Shown here: positions 32,379-41,234 of the stretch, one piece after another
Position numbering within the stretch: the first letter of the stretch is position 1
Layout: every line of letters starts with the position of its first letter
NCBI GenBank assembly: GCA_963734055.1
Contig: CAVTFQ010000002.1
Span: 620,001 to 684,000 of the forward strand
DNA from: CAIWHR01 sp963734055
GTDB taxonomy: Bacteria; Pseudomonadota; Gammaproteobacteria; Burkholderiales; Casimicrobiaceae
Direction of reading: 5' to 3'
Length of the DNA: 64,000 nucleotides
Made by a program: the position numbers and the translations under genes
Notes under the pieces: model-generated
What the model saw: the letters and a program-made list of their open reading frames with translations, nothing else
Database searches by the model: none
What the model was told of the DNA's origin: nothing

Positions 32379-33040
32379 TTCGGCGGCGCGAGCTCGCCCG
32401 CGGGCTTGAGCGCGGCTGGCGGTGCCGCGGCCGCCGCGTCCGCATCGACGCCCTTGGCTGCGCCCTTCGCCGGCTCCTTGCCCTTTCCGGGAACGAGCTG
32501 CGAGTCGGACTTCGGCTGGAAGACGCCGCGCACGCGAGTGCCCGGCCCGGCGTCGGCCGCGGCCGGCGTATCGGCGCGACCCTCTGCCTTGAACACTTCG
32601 GTCGCCGCGTTGTAGGAGATGTAGTTGCTGCGGATCTCGTCCTGGCCGCGGCGGAGGAGCGCGCGGTCGAAGAGCTCGACGAACTCCTTTGCGCCGTCGT
32701 ATTCGACGCGTTGCGCGTAGGCCTCGTAGTACTCGTCGGACCCGTCGCGCTTCTGCCGCACGCTGACGGGATTGCCGTAGGCGGTCGCGGAGACCGAGTT
32801 GTCGGCGTTCTGCCGGAAATCGATGCGGTCGGCGCGGATCGACAGCGTGCCCTGCGTGATGATGACGTTGCCGGAGAGCGTGCCCTTCTTGGTCTGGTAG
32901 TTGACGTCGCCGGTGTCGGCCGAATAGTTGATCGGCTTCTCGCGGTCGGCCTTCTCGGCCCGCGCGGCGTGCGACGCCTGAAGCGCCGCGCCGGCGAGCA
33001 GGAGCGCGAGCACAACGGCGCGGAGCGGGCGGGGTTTCAC
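32375..33040 (-). CDS. lptA: LPS transport periplasmic protein LptA
   Basis: The 221-residue precursor has a signal peptide ending near residue 26 (ASHAARA). A beta-jellyroll OstA domain follows (about 33-165): INYSADTGDVNYQTKKGTLSGNVIITQGTLSIRADR and similar repeating strands. The C-terminal tail of about 50 residues is Ala/Pro/Lys-rich and probably disordered, longer than in E. coli LptA. It forms the periplasmic bridge that passes LPS from LptC to LptD. The start is GTG 33040, overlapping the lptC stop (GTGA). Confidence 0.92.
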   Translation of the reverse strand: MKPRPLRAVVLALLLAGAALQASHAARAEKADREKPINYSADTGDVNYQTKKGTLSGNVIITQGTLSIRADRIDFRQNADNSVSATAYGNPVSVRQKRDGSDEYYEAYAQRVEYDGAKEFVELFDRALLRRGQDEIRSNYISYNAATEVFKAEGRADTPAAADAGPGTRVRGVFQPKSDSQLVPGKGKEPAKGAAKGVDADAAAAAPPAALKPAGELAPPK

Positions 33041-33660
33041 TTGGGCGCGATCTCCGGCGACAGCGTACCGCGGACGCCGGACTTCATCTTGATCGTCCGC
33101 GCCTCGTTGTCGAGCACCATCCCGTTGGCGTGAATTATTCCACGCGGCTCTTCGATCGTCACCGGGCCGTCGGTCTCGGCGCGGCCCTTCTTCGGAACGA
33201 CGGTGAGCTTCTCGGCGGTGAGCGTGACCGGTCCCCTGAGCCCGTCGGCCGCCGGCGTCCCCTCGGGAATCGCGTCGCGCGTCGCGCGCACGTTGCCGCG
33301 GAACGTGACGGTTTCGCGATCGCCCGACAGCGTGCCTGCGTCGGCGGTCACCGCCATGCGCGGGCGGCCCGGATCGGTGAGCGCCAGCTCGGGTTTCGTG
33401 AAATCGACGCTCTCGTCGTCCGGATGGTGCTCGGCGCGCTCGGCCGCGAGCGACTGCCGGACCCGGCCGTCGGCGTCGAAGCTCACGCCGCGGAAGTGCT
33501 CGATGTACATGTCCGCGTCGTGGCGCGTGCTGCCGTCGCGGCGCGCGGTGTCGGCCTGGATCTGCGCATTGAGCCAGTAGGTGAGGGCCGCGAGACCCCC
33601 GAGCAGCAACACGGGGGACCACGACACCAGCCGGTCGATCAGCGTGCTCTTGCGTAACAT
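33037..33660 (-). CDS. lptC: LPS export protein LptC
   Basis: The 207-residue bitopic inner-membrane protein has one N-terminal transmembrane helix (about 12-30, LVSWSPVLLLGGLAALTYWL) and a periplasmic jellyroll domain (about 45-207). The LptC pattern IEHFRGVSFDADG is present. It takes LPS from LptBFG and hands it to LptA. It is coupled to lptA by overlap and follows kdsC by 12 bases. Confidence 0.9.
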   Translation of the reverse strand: MLRKSTLIDRLVSWSPVLLLGGLAALTYWLNAQIQADTARRDGSTRHDADMYIEHFRGVSFDADGRVRQSLAAERAEHHPDDESVDFTKPELALTDPGRPRMAVTADAGTLSGDRETVTFRGNVRATRDAIPEGTPAADGLRGPVTLTAEKLTVVPKKGRAETDGPVTIEEPRGIIHANGMVLDNEARTIKMKSGVRGTLSPEIAPK

Positions 33661-33672
33661 CGGCCGTCCCGG

Positions 33673-34212
33673 TCAGCCGCCGAACGCGGCGATCCGCGGC
33701 GCGAGCGCATCCTGCGCCGCGAGGATCAGGTCGCATACTTCGCGCACGGCGCCGGCGCCGCCATCGCGCCGTGTGACGTAATGCGCGCGCTCGCGCACCG
33801 CGGCGGGCGCATGCGGGACCGAGATGCCGAGTCCGCAGCGCGCGATCACGGCGAGGTCCGGGAGGTCGTCGCCGATGTGCGCGCAGGCGTCGGGGGCGAG
33901 TCCGAGCTCGCGCCGCAGCGCCTCCCAGGGACCGAGCTTGTCCTCCGTGCCCTGCACGAGATGCACGACGCCGAGCGCGCGCGCGCGGTGCGCGACCGCG
34001 GGCGCGCGGCTGCCGGTGATCCAGGCCACTCCGATGCCGGCGCTCGCGAGCATCTTGAGCCCCACGCCGTCGAGCGAGTGGAACGCCTTCATCTCGCTGC
34101 CGTCGTCGCCGTAATAGAGGCGGCCATCGGTGAGCACGCCGTCGACGTCGACGGTGAGCAGCCGGATCGCGCGGGCGCGGAGCGCGATCTCGTTGTCGGA
34201 GGCCGCGTACAT
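33673..34212 (-). CDS. kdsC: KDO-8-phosphate phosphatase KdsC
   Basis: The 179-residue C0-type HAD phosphatase lacks a cap domain. Motif I is VDVDGVLTDGRL (Asp22, Asp24), followed by the GLKMLASAGIGVAWITGS and AHIGDDLPDLAVIARCGL motifs. It makes free KDO for the inner core of LPS. Its start shares one base with the kdsD stop (TGATG), so the two consecutive KDO-pathway enzymes are translated together. Confidence 0.95.
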   Translation of the reverse strand: MYAASDNEIALRARAIRLLTVDVDGVLTDGRLYYGDDGSEMKAFHSLDGVGLKMLASAGIGVAWITGSRAPAVAHRARALGVVHLVQGTEDKLGPWEALRRELGLAPDACAHIGDDLPDLAVIARCGLGISVPHAPAAVRERAHYVTRRDGGAGAVREVCDLILAAQDALAPRIAAFGG

Positions 34213-35243
34213 CAGACCACCCGCGCGCGGAAGAGATCGTGCAGGTGCAGCGCGCCCTCGAGCCGGCCGTCGTCGCCGACGACGAGGAGCGCCATCACCT
34301 TGGGCGGCGTCTCCATCAGGTCGACGCAGTCGATCGCGAGGCGGTCCGGCCCGATCGTGCGCGGCGTTCGGGTCATCACATCAGCGACACGCACGGCCTT
34401 CAGGTCGTCGGCGCGGTCGAGGCAGCGCCGCAGGTCGCCGTCGGTGAAGATGCCGGCGATGCGGCCGTTGCGCTCGACGATCGCCGTCATGCCCATGCCC
34501 TTGCCGCTCATCTCGAAGACGGCTTCGCCGAGCGTCGCGTCGATGCCGACGGTCGGCAGCTCGCGGCCGGTACGCATCACGTCGCGCACGCGGGTCAGGA
34601 GGCGCCGTCCGAGCGCGCCGCCCGGGTGCGCGCGCGCGAAGTCCTCGACCGAGAAGCCGCGCGCGTCGAGCAGCGCGAGCGCGAGCGCGTCGCCCAACGC
34701 GAGCGCGGCGGTCGTACTGGCCGTCGGCGCGAGACCGAGCGGACATGCCTCGGCGTCGACCGCCGCGTCGAGGTGCACGTCGGCCGATTGCGCGAGCGAC
34801 GAGGCCTCGCTGCCCGTCAGTGCGACGACGGCCGCCCCCTGCCGCTTGAGATGCGGCATCAGCAGCACGAGCTCGTCGGTCTCTCCCGAATTGGAGATCA
34901 TCAGCACGACGTCGTCGGGCGTGATCATGCCGAGGTCGCCGTGCGACGCCTCGGCCGGATGCACGAAGAACGCGGGGGTCCCGGTGGAGGCGAGCGTCGC
35001 CGCGAGCTTGCGCGCGACGTGCCCGGACTTGCCGATGCCGGAAACGACGACGCGCCCGCGGCAGTTCATGATGAGCGCGACCGCCTGCACGAACGGCTCG
35101 CCGATCCGGCCCGCGAGCCCGGCGATCGCCGCGGCCTCGATCGCGAGCACCTTGCGCGCGAGGGCGAGCGCGCGCGGTGCATCGACGCGGCCGCGTAGGT
35201 CCGGCGCGGCGTCGGCGCTGGCGTGTGGAGCGGGGGCGCCCAT
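34212..35243 (-). CDS. kdsD: Arabinose-5-phosphate isomerase KdsD
   Basis: The 343-residue enzyme has an N-terminal SIS sugar-isomerase domain (about 35-190: VVVSGIGKSGHVARKLAATL, TPAFFVHPAEASHGDLGMI, ISNSGETDELVLLMPHLK) followed by two CBS domains (about 215-340). It converts ribulose-5-P to arabinose-5-P, the first step of KDO synthesis. A TATACT box at 35251-35256 ends only 7 bases before the ATG, so a transcript from it would be almost leaderless. The gene is divergent from the Kef-type antiporter. Confidence 0.94.
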   Translation of the reverse strand: MGAPAPHASADAAPDLRGRVDAPRALALARKVLAIEAAAIAGLAGRIGEPFVQAVALIMNCRGRVVVSGIGKSGHVARKLAATLASTGTPAFFVHPAEASHGDLGMITPDDVVLMISNSGETDELVLLMPHLKRQGAAVVALTGSEASSLAQSADVHLDAAVDAEACPLGLAPTASTTAALALGDALALALLDARGFSVEDFARAHPGGALGRRLLTRVRDVMRTGRELPTVGIDATLGEAVFEMSGKGMGMTAIVERNGRIAGIFTDGDLRRCLDRADDLKAVRVADVMTRTPRTIGPDRLAIDCVDLMETPPKVMALLVVGDDGRLEGALHLHDLFRARVV

Positions 35244-35352
35244 CCCGCGAAGTATAACCGAGCGCGTGCGCGTTTCCCGCGGGAATCGACGCCGAAAGAA
35301 CGCGGTGTCGCTGTGCTACATTCGACCGCGTAATCACACGCAGCCGGAAGCG

Positions 35353-37317
35353 ATGCCGCAGACCCTTGAGCTCATCCTGATCCTGCTCGGCGCGGCAGTG
35401 ATCGCAGTCGTCGCCTGCCGTGTCTTCCGGCTGCCGCCGATCCTGGGCTACCTGATGGTCGGCCTCGTCGTGGGCCCGCATGCGCTCGCATGGGTACCCA
35501 ATTCGGAGGACGTGCGCGACCTGGCCGAGTTCGGCATCGTGTTTCTCATGTTCTCGATCGGTCTCGAGTTCAGCCTGCCGCAACTGAAGGCGATGCGCCG
35601 CGCGGTGTTCGGGCTCGGGCTCGCGCAGGTCGGCATCACGACGCTCGCGGCGATGGTCGCGATGCATTTCGTGGGCTACGGCTGGCCGGCCGGGTTCGCG
35701 CTCGGCGGCATGCTCGCGATGAGCTCGACGGCGATCGTCTCGAAGATGCTCGCCGAGCGGATGGAGCTCGCCACGCCGCACGGGCGCGATGTGATGGGCA
35801 TCCTGCTGTTTCAGGACCTCGCGGTGGTCGCGTTCTTGATCGTGATCCCCTCGCTCGGCAAGGGCGGCGGCGAGCTCATGGGCGAGGTCGGTATCGCGGC
35901 CCTCAAGGCGGCGGCCGTGCTGGCGGTCATCCTTTTCGCCGGCCAGGCCCCGATGCGCGCGTGGTTCCACATCGTCGCGCGGCAGAAGAGCTCCGAGCTC
36001 TTCATGCTGAACCTCCTGCTCGTCACGCTCGGGCTCGCCGCCCTGACCGAGCTCGCGGGGCTCTCGCTCGCGCTGGGCGCCTTCCTCGCGGGGATGCTCA
36101 TCGCGGAGACCGAGTATCGCTACCAGGTCGAGGAGGACATCAAGCCGTTCCGCGACGTGCTCCTCGGCCTCTTCTTCGTCACCGTGGGCATGTTCCTCGA
36201 CCTGCGCGAGGTCGTGGCGCACTGGTCGCTCGTGCTCGTGCTCCTGGTCGTGCCCGTCCTCGCGAAGCTCGTGCTCGTGGTCGCGCTCTCGCGCCTCTTC
36301 CGCGCGCCGCTCGGCACCGCGCTTCGCACCGGCTTCTATCTTGCGCAGGCGGGCGAGTTCGCGCTGGTGATGCTTGCGCTCGTGGCCGAGAACAGGCTCC
36401 TCGCGCGGCCGCTCGTCCAGGCCGTGCTCGCGGCCATAGTGCTGTCGATGCTGGCGGCGCCGCTCGTCATCCACTTTGTCGAGCCCGTCGTGCGAAAGCT
36501 GACCGCCAACGACTGGCTCGCGCGCGCGGCGCAGATCACGCGGATCGCGGCGACCACGATGGCGCGGCAGGATCACGTGATCATCTGCGGCTACGGACGG
36601 AGCGGACAGAACCTCTCGCGTCTGCTCGAGGCCGAGGACATTCCGTTCATCGCCCTCGACTCGGACCCGGAACGGGTGCGCGAGGCGACCGGCGAGGGCA
36701 ACAGCGTGGTCTACGGCGACGCCGGCCGCAAGGACACGTTGTCCGCCGCGGGACTCTCGAAGGCGCGCGCCATCGTCATCACGTTCGCCGACACGGCCGT
36801 CGCGCTCAAGATCCTCCATCACGCGCATCAGTCGCGGCCGGAGCTGCCGGTCGTCGTGCGCACGCTCGACGATGCCGAGCTCGACCGGCTCCTCACCGCC
36901 GGCGCGGCGGAGGTCGTGCCCGAGGTGCTCGAAGGAAGCCTCATGCTCGCGACGCATTCGCTGCTCCTGCTCGGCGTTCCGCTGAATCGGGTGCTGAGGC
37001 GGATCCGCGCGATCCGCGAGGAGCGCTACAGCCTGTTCCGCGGCTTCTTCCACGGCGCGTCCGACGCCGCCGACGCCGCCGACAACCTGCAGCCGCGACT
37101 GCACTCGGTGCTCCTGCCCGGCCGGGCCCGCGCCGTCGGCCGCGCGCTCGCGGACGTCGAGCTCGACGGACTGGTCGAGGTGACGGGCGTCCGCCGCAAG
37201 GGCGCGCGCTCGCAGCGGCCGGAGCCGGACTGGGTGTTCGAGGAAGGTGACATCGTCGTGCTGCTCGGGCGGCCCGAGGCGCTCGCGCTCGCGGAACAGA
37301 AGCTCCTCAAACGCTGA
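35353..37317 (+). CDS. Kef-type cation:proton antiporter with RCK domain
   Basis: The 654-residue CPA2 antiporter (YbaL/KefB type) has about 12 transmembrane helices in residues 3-385. They include the conserved GIVFLMFSIGLEFSLPQLK and LLFQDLAVV segments. An RCK/TrkA-N domain follows (about 400-520) with the nucleotide motif VIICGYGRSGQNLSRLL. A TrkA-C domain closes the protein (about 560-650, ending FEEGDIVVLLGRP). It exchanges K+ or Na+ for protons under control of a bound nucleotide. Specificity cannot be read from sequence. No KefF/KefG-type ancillary gene is nearby. ATG 35353 gives the normal family N-terminus. Confidence 0.9.
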   Translation: MPQTLELILILLGAAVIAVVACRVFRLPPILGYLMVGLVVGPHALAWVPNSEDVRDLAEFGIVFLMFSIGLEFSLPQLKAMRRAVFGLGLAQVGITTLAAMVAMHFVGYGWPAGFALGGMLAMSSTAIVSKMLAERMELATPHGRDVMGILLFQDLAVVAFLIVIPSLGKGGGELMGEVGIAALKAAAVLAVILFAGQAPMRAWFHIVARQKSSELFMLNLLLVTLGLAALTELAGLSLALGAFLAGMLIAETEYRYQVEEDIKPFRDVLLGLFFVTVGMFLDLREVVAHWSLVLVLLVVPVLAKLVLVVALSRLFRAPLGTALRTGFYLAQAGEFALVMLALVAENRLLARPLVQAVLAAIVLSMLAAPLVIHFVEPVVRKLTANDWLARAAQITRIAATTMARQDHVIICGYGRSGQNLSRLLEAEDIPFIALDSDPERVREATGEGNSVVYGDAGRKDTLSAAGLSKARAIVITFADTAVALKILHHAHQSRPELPVVVRTLDDAELDRLLTAGAAEVVPEVLEGSLMLATHSLLLLGVPLNRVLRRIRAIREERYSLFRGFFHGASDAADAADNLQPRLHSVLLPGRARAVGRALADVELDGLVEVTGVRRKGARSQRPEPDWVFEEGDIVVLLGRPEALALAEQKLLKR

Positions 37318-37346
37318 GCGCTCCGCTCCTGCCGTCGAGTGCGGCG

Positions 37347-37375
37347 TTGTGACGGATGGGGTGACAGGCTACAAT
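37347..37375 (+). promoter_or_regulatory. Candidate sigma70 promoter of the mla operon
   Basis: TTGTGA (37347-37352) and TACAAT (37370-37375) are separated by 17 bases. They lie 28 bases before the GTG of mlaF and just after the antiporter gene. This is the only clear promoter before the run of overlapping genes down to queF. Confidence 0.6.
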
Positions 37376-37403
37376 CGCGCTCCTTCCTTCGCCCCCTAAC
37401 TCC

Positions 37404-38252
37404 GTGCCGCATTCCGCCGGCGCGGCCGTCGCTGTGCCCTCGGCCACGCCTTCCGATATCGCTGTCGAGCTCGACGCCGTCACGTTCGGCTACGACCCCA
37501 CGCACACGGTGCTCGACGGCATCTCGATGTCCATCCCCGAGGGGAAGGTCGTCGCGATCATGGGCGGCTCGGGTTGTGGCAAGACGACGATCTTCCGGCT
37601 GATCGGCGGGCAGCTGAAGCCCCGCTCGGGGCGCGTGATCGTCGGCGGGCTGTCGGTCCCGGACCTCGACCGCGACGCGCTGCTCGCGCTGCGGCGCCGA
37701 TTCGGCGTGCTGTTCCAGTTCGGCGCGCTGTTCACCGACATGACGGTGTTCGAGAACGTTGCGTTCGCGCTGCGCGAGCACACGCACCTGCCGGAAGAGC
37801 TCGTGCGCGACCTCGTGCTGATGAAACTCCACTCGGTGGGCCTGCGCGGCGCCGCGCAGCTCATGCCCTCCGAACTGTCGGGCGGCATGGCGCGCCGCGT
37901 TGCGCTCGCGCGCGCGATCGCGCTCGACCCGATGCTCGTGCTCTACGACGAGCCGTTCGCCGGCCTCGATCCGATCTCGCTCGGCGTCGTCGGGCAGCTG
38001 ATCCGGAAGCTCAACGATGCGCTCGGCATCACCTCGGTGGTCGTCACGCACGACGTCTACGAGTCGATGAAGATCGTCGACTACATGTATTTCGTCTCGG
38101 CCGGCCGCATCGTCGCGCAGGGGACGCCGGACGAGATGCGGACCACCGCCGACGCCTTCGTGCGCCAGTTCATCGACGGCGAGGCCGACGGCCCGGTGCC
38201 CTTCCACTACCCCGCGCCGCCGTTCCGCGACGAGGTGTTCGCCCGTGTCTAG
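37404..38252 (+). CDS. mlaF: Phospholipid transport ATPase MlaF
   Basis: The 282-residue ABC ATPase of the MlaFEDB complex has Walker A GGSGCGKTT at 54-62, then VLFQFGALFTDMTVFENVAF (Q-loop), the signature SELSGGMARRVALARA, Walker B MLVLYDEPFAGLDP and H-loop VVVTHDV. The C-terminal extension after residue 250 contacts the partner subunit in this family. The start is GTG 37404. Its 3' end overlaps mlaE by 8 bases. Confidence 0.95.
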   Translation: MPHSAGAAVAVPSATPSDIAVELDAVTFGYDPTHTVLDGISMSIPEGKVVAIMGGSGCGKTTIFRLIGGQLKPRSGRVIVGGLSVPDLDRDALLALRRRFGVLFQFGALFTDMTVFENVAFALREHTHLPEELVRDLVLMKLHSVGLRGAAQLMPSELSGGMARRVALARAIALDPMLVLYDEPFAGLDPISLGVVGQLIRKLNDALGITSVVVTHDVYESMKIVDYMYFVSAGRIVAQGTPDEMRTTADAFVRQFIDGEADGPVPFHYPAPPFRDEVFARV

Positions 38253-39057
38253 CGCCGCACAGGAAAGCCTGGCGGGAGCGCTGCGGCGCCTGGGCGCGTT
38301 CGCGACCGGCGGGCTGGCCCGGCTCGGCTACGCCGCGCGCTTCTTCGTGGCCGTCGCGGTCAACACGCCGGCCGCGTTCCGCCGCCTGCACCTCACGCTG
38401 CGCGAGATCTACTTCTCGGGCGTGCTCTCGCTCATCATCATCCTCGTGTCCGGCCTCTTCGTCGGCATGGTGCTCGCGCTTCAGGGTTACGACGTTCTGC
38501 AGCGCTACGGCGCCGACGAGTCGCTCGGCGTCCTGGTCGCGCTGTCGCTCGTGCGGGAACTCGGTCCCGTCGTCGCCGGTCTCCTGTTCGCGAGCCGCGC
38601 CGGGAGCGCGGTCACGGCGGAGATCGGTCTCATGAAGGCGACCGAGCAGCTGGCGGCGATGGAAATGATGGCGGTCGATCCGCTCGCGCGGGTGGTCGCG
38701 CCGCGATTCTGGGGCGGCGTGATCTCGATGCCCCTGCTGGCAGCGCTGTTCTCGACGCTGGGCGTGTTCGGCGCGTACATCGTCGGCGTCCGCCTGATCG
38801 GCATCGACGCCGGCGCATTCTGGGGCAACATGCAGGCCGCCGTCGACTTCCGCAACGACGTCGTCAACGGCGTGATCAAGAGCGTGGTCTTCGGCGCGGC
38901 CGTGAGCCTGATCGCCGTGTTCGAGGGCTACGACGCGAAGCCGACCGCGGAAGGCGTGTCGAGCGCCACGACGCGGACCGTCGTCGAGAGCGCGCTCGCG
39001 ATCCTGGCGCTCGACTTCGTGCTGACGGTGTTCATGTTCCACGGCGCGAGGACGTGA
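38245..39057 (+). CDS. mlaE: Phospholipid transport permease MlaE
   Basis: The 270-residue permease has five or six membrane helices and the MlaE-family core: GLFVGMVLALQGYDVLQRYGADESLG, LVRELGPVVAGLLFASRAGSAVTAEIGLMKATEQL and MMAVDPLARVVAPRFWGGVISMPLL. It is the membrane core of the Mla system that keeps phospholipids out of the outer leaflet. GTG 38245 overlaps mlaF. mlaD starts 4 bases downstream. Confidence 0.95.
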   Translation: MSSAAQESLAGALRRLGAFATGGLARLGYAARFFVAVAVNTPAAFRRLHLTLREIYFSGVLSLIIILVSGLFVGMVLALQGYDVLQRYGADESLGVLVALSLVRELGPVVAGLLFASRAGSAVTAEIGLMKATEQLAAMEMMAVDPLARVVAPRFWGGVISMPLLAALFSTLGVFGAYIVGVRLIGIDAGAFWGNMQAAVDFRNDVVNGVIKSVVFGAAVSLIAVFEGYDAKPTAEGVSSATTRTVVESALAILALDFVLTVFMFHGART

Positions 39058-39061
39058 GCGC

Positions 39062-39529
39062 ATGAACCGCACGACGCTCGATCTCTGGGTCGGACTGTTC
39101 GTCGCGCTCGGGATCGGCGCGATCCTGTTCCTCGCGCTGCGTGTCGGCAATCTCGTCACGTTCGGCGGCACGCCCGGCTATCAGCTCGAGGCGCAGTTCG
39201 ACAACATCGGCGGCCTCAAGCTGCGCGCGCCCGTGAAGGCGGCCGGCGTCGTCGTCGGGCGGGTCGAGCGGATCCACCTCGATCCGAAGTCGTACCGCGC
39301 GGTTGTCACGATGAAGATCGACGACGGCTACGAGTTCACGGCCGACACGATCGCCTCGATCCTCACGTCGGGCCTGCTCGGCGAGGTGTACATCGGGCTC
39401 GACGCTGGCGGCGACCCGAAGATGCTCGCGAACGGATCGACGATCAAGAAGACGCAGTCCGCAGTCGTGCTCGAAAAGCTGATCGGCCAGTTCCTGTTCG
39501 ACAAGGCCGCGAACGGAGACGGCAAGTGA
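39062..39529 (+). CDS. mlaD: MCE-domain lipid-binding protein MlaD
   Basis: The 155-residue protein has one N-terminal transmembrane helix (about 7-29) and a single MCE domain (about 38-118) with YQLEAQFDNIGGLKLRAPVKAAGVVVGRV and ILTSGLLGEVYIGLDAGG. The tail after the MCE barrel is short (about 35 residues, VLEKLIGQFLFDKAA), which still forms the hydrophobic pore helix. It forms a hexameric ring on MlaE. Overlaps mlaA (GTGA). Confidence 0.95.
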   Translation: MNRTTLDLWVGLFVALGIGAILFLALRVGNLVTFGGTPGYQLEAQFDNIGGLKLRAPVKAAGVVVGRVERIHLDPKSYRAVVTMKIDDGYEFTADTIASILTSGLLGEVYIGLDAGGDPKMLANGSTIKKTQSAVVLEKLIGQFLFDKAANGDGK

Positions 39530-40227
39530 CGGCCGTCGCGCGCGCCGCGGCGGCCGCCGCACTCGGCGCCTTGCTCGCGGGGTGCGCGGCGACGCCCTCC
39601 AAGGTCGATCCGCTCGAGCCCATGAACCGCGCGCTCTACCGTGTCCACGACGCGCTCGACTCCGCGTTCGTTAAGCCGGTGGCGGAAGGCTACGAAGCGA
39701 TACTGCCGCGGTTCATGCGCACCGCCTTCGGCAACGTGTTCAACAACATCGACGACCTGTTCTCGGCGGTCAATGGCCTCCTCCAGGGCAAGCCGGACAA
39801 GGCCGGCAACGACCTCGGACGCGTGATGCTCAACACGCTGGCCGGATTCGGCGGGCTGATCGACGTCGCGTCCGACGCCGGGATCGAGCGGGGCAACGAG
39901 GACTTCGGCCAGACGTTCGCGGTCTGGGGATTCCCGCAAGGGCCCTACCTCTTCATCCCGCTGTTCGGTCCGACGACGGTCCGCGACGGCACCGGCGTGC
40001 TCGTGCGCATCGCGGTCGGCCCCGTCGGCTACATTCCAGACGTGCCGCTGCGCAATTCGCTCTATGGGGTCGGCTACGTCGACCTGCGCGCGCAGGCGCT
40101 CGACGCCGGCGAAATCGTCGAGAAGGCCGCGCTCGACCGCTACACGTTCATCCGCAACGCCTACCTGCAGCGGCGCCGTTACCTGATCTACGACGGGAAG
40201 CCCCCGCCCGAAGAGGACGAGCCATGA
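39526..40227 (+). CDS. mlaA: Outer-membrane lipoprotein MlaA (VacJ)
   Basis: The 233-residue precursor has lipobox LLAGC with lipidated Cys20. The mature domain has the VacJ signature: DPLEPMNRALYRVHDALD, FGNVFNNIDDLFSAVNGLLQGK, GRVMLNTLAGFGGLIDVASDAG, FGQTFAVWGFPQGPYLFIPLFGP. It removes phospholipids from the outer leaflet and passes them to MlaC. It is encoded inside the mla operon here, unlike in E. coli where it is separate. Overlaps both neighbours by 4 bases. Confidence 0.95.
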   Translation: MTAVARAAAAAALGALLAGCAATPSKVDPLEPMNRALYRVHDALDSAFVKPVAEGYEAILPRFMRTAFGNVFNNIDDLFSAVNGLLQGKPDKAGNDLGRVMLNTLAGFGGLIDVASDAGIERGNEDFGQTFAVWGFPQGPYLFIPLFGPTTVRDGTGVLVRIAVGPVGYIPDVPLRNSLYGVGYVDLRAQALDAGEIVEKAALDRYTFIRNAYLQRRRYLIYDGKPPPEEDEP

Positions 40228-40856
40228 AGACGTTCTTCTCCCTGCTTTGCGCCGGCCGAGCGGCATGGCTTCTCGCCGCGCTCGTCGCCGTGGCGCTGCC
40301 GCTGCGGGCGCAGGAGGCCCCCGACGCGATGGTGAAGCGGGTGTCGAGCGACGTGCTCGCGACGATCAAGGGCGATCCGCGGATCCAGGCAGGCGACCAG
40401 GCACGCATCCGCGAGATGATCGAGGTCAAGCTCGCGCCGCATTTCGATTTCATGCGGATGACGGCGCTCGCGATGGGCAAGAACTGGCGCGCCGCGACCC
40501 CCGAGCAGCAGAAGCGTCTCGCCGACGAGTTCAAGACGCTCCTCGTGCGGACCTATTCCACGGCGCTCAACAAGTATCGCGACGAGACGATCGAGTTGAA
40601 GCCGCTGCGGATGAACCCCGGCGATACCGACGTGACCGTCCGCACCCAGGTCGTGCGGCAGGGAGGCCAGCCGGTCCAGATCGACTACAGCCTCGAGAAG
40701 GCGGCCGGCGGCTGGAAGGCCTACGACGTCGTGATCGGCGGCGTGTCGCTCGTCACGAACTATCGCGACGAGTTCAACCAGCAGGTGCAAAGCGGCGGCG
40801 TCGACGGCCTGATCAAGACGCTTTCCGAGCGCAACCAGGGTGGCGCCGCCAAATGA
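40224..40856 (+). CDS. mlaC: Periplasmic phospholipid shuttle MlaC
   Basis: The 210-residue precursor has a signal peptide (hydrophobic about 11-28, cleavage near LRAQ). The mature MlaC/Ttg2D domain has FDFMRMTALAMGKNWR, LADEFKTLLVRTYSTALNKYRDET and YDVVIGGVSLVTNYRDEFNQ. It ferries phospholipids between MlaA and MlaD. It is coupled by overlap to mlaA and mlaB. Confidence 0.95.
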   Translation: MKTFFSLLCAGRAAWLLAALVAVALPLRAQEAPDAMVKRVSSDVLATIKGDPRIQAGDQARIREMIEVKLAPHFDFMRMTALAMGKNWRAATPEQQKRLADEFKTLLVRTYSTALNKYRDETIELKPLRMNPGDTDVTVRTQVVRQGGQPVQIDYSLEKAAGGWKAYDVVIGGVSLVTNYRDEFNQQVQSGGVDGLIKTLSERNQGGAAK

Positions 40857-41176
40857 TGGCGGAGCGCAGCGCCGGCGCGGAGCGCGCGCGCGGTTTCGAG
40901 CCCGCGGCCGACGGCTCGCGCTGGTCGTACGAAGGGCCGCTCACGCTCGGCGAGGCGGGGCGGGTCCTGGCGGCCGCGCAAGCGCTGCCGCTGCCGCGCG
41001 ACGGCCGCGTCGACCTCGATCGGCTCGGCGCCTTCGATTCGACGGCGGTCGCGGTGCTCGTGGCGCTCGCGCGCCGAGCGTCCGGGGAAGGACGCACGCT
41101 CCGCTTCGAAGGGTTGCCGCGCGGCCTGCGCGCGCTCGCGGCCCTCTACGGTGTCGACGAGATCCTCGCCGGCTGA
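40853..41176 (+). CDS. mlaB: STAS-domain protein MlaB
   Basis: The 107-residue STAS protein (about 25-105) has the core VDLDRLGAFDSTAVAVLVALARRASGEG, including the DST motif of this fold, and a C-terminal GLPRGLRALAALYGVDEIL helix. MlaB binds MlaF and stabilises the transporter. The call depends on operon position as well as the domain. ATG 40853 overlaps the mlaC stop. Confidence 0.92.
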   Translation: MMAERSAGAERARGFEPAADGSRWSYEGPLTLGEAGRVLAAAQALPLPRDGRVDLDRLGAFDSTAVAVLVALARRASGEGRTLRFEGLPRGLRALAALYGVDEILAG

Positions 41177-41234
41177 ACGCACGCGCGCGGACGGCGAGGG
41201 ACCGGACGCGCCCCGAGTTGCCGGGTCCTTCCGA

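Noticed and set aside
34381..37104. A 907-codon minus-strand frame across the Kef-type antiporter
   Set aside because: Arg/His/Glu-rich shadow; the plus strand has twelve membrane helices and RCK motifs.
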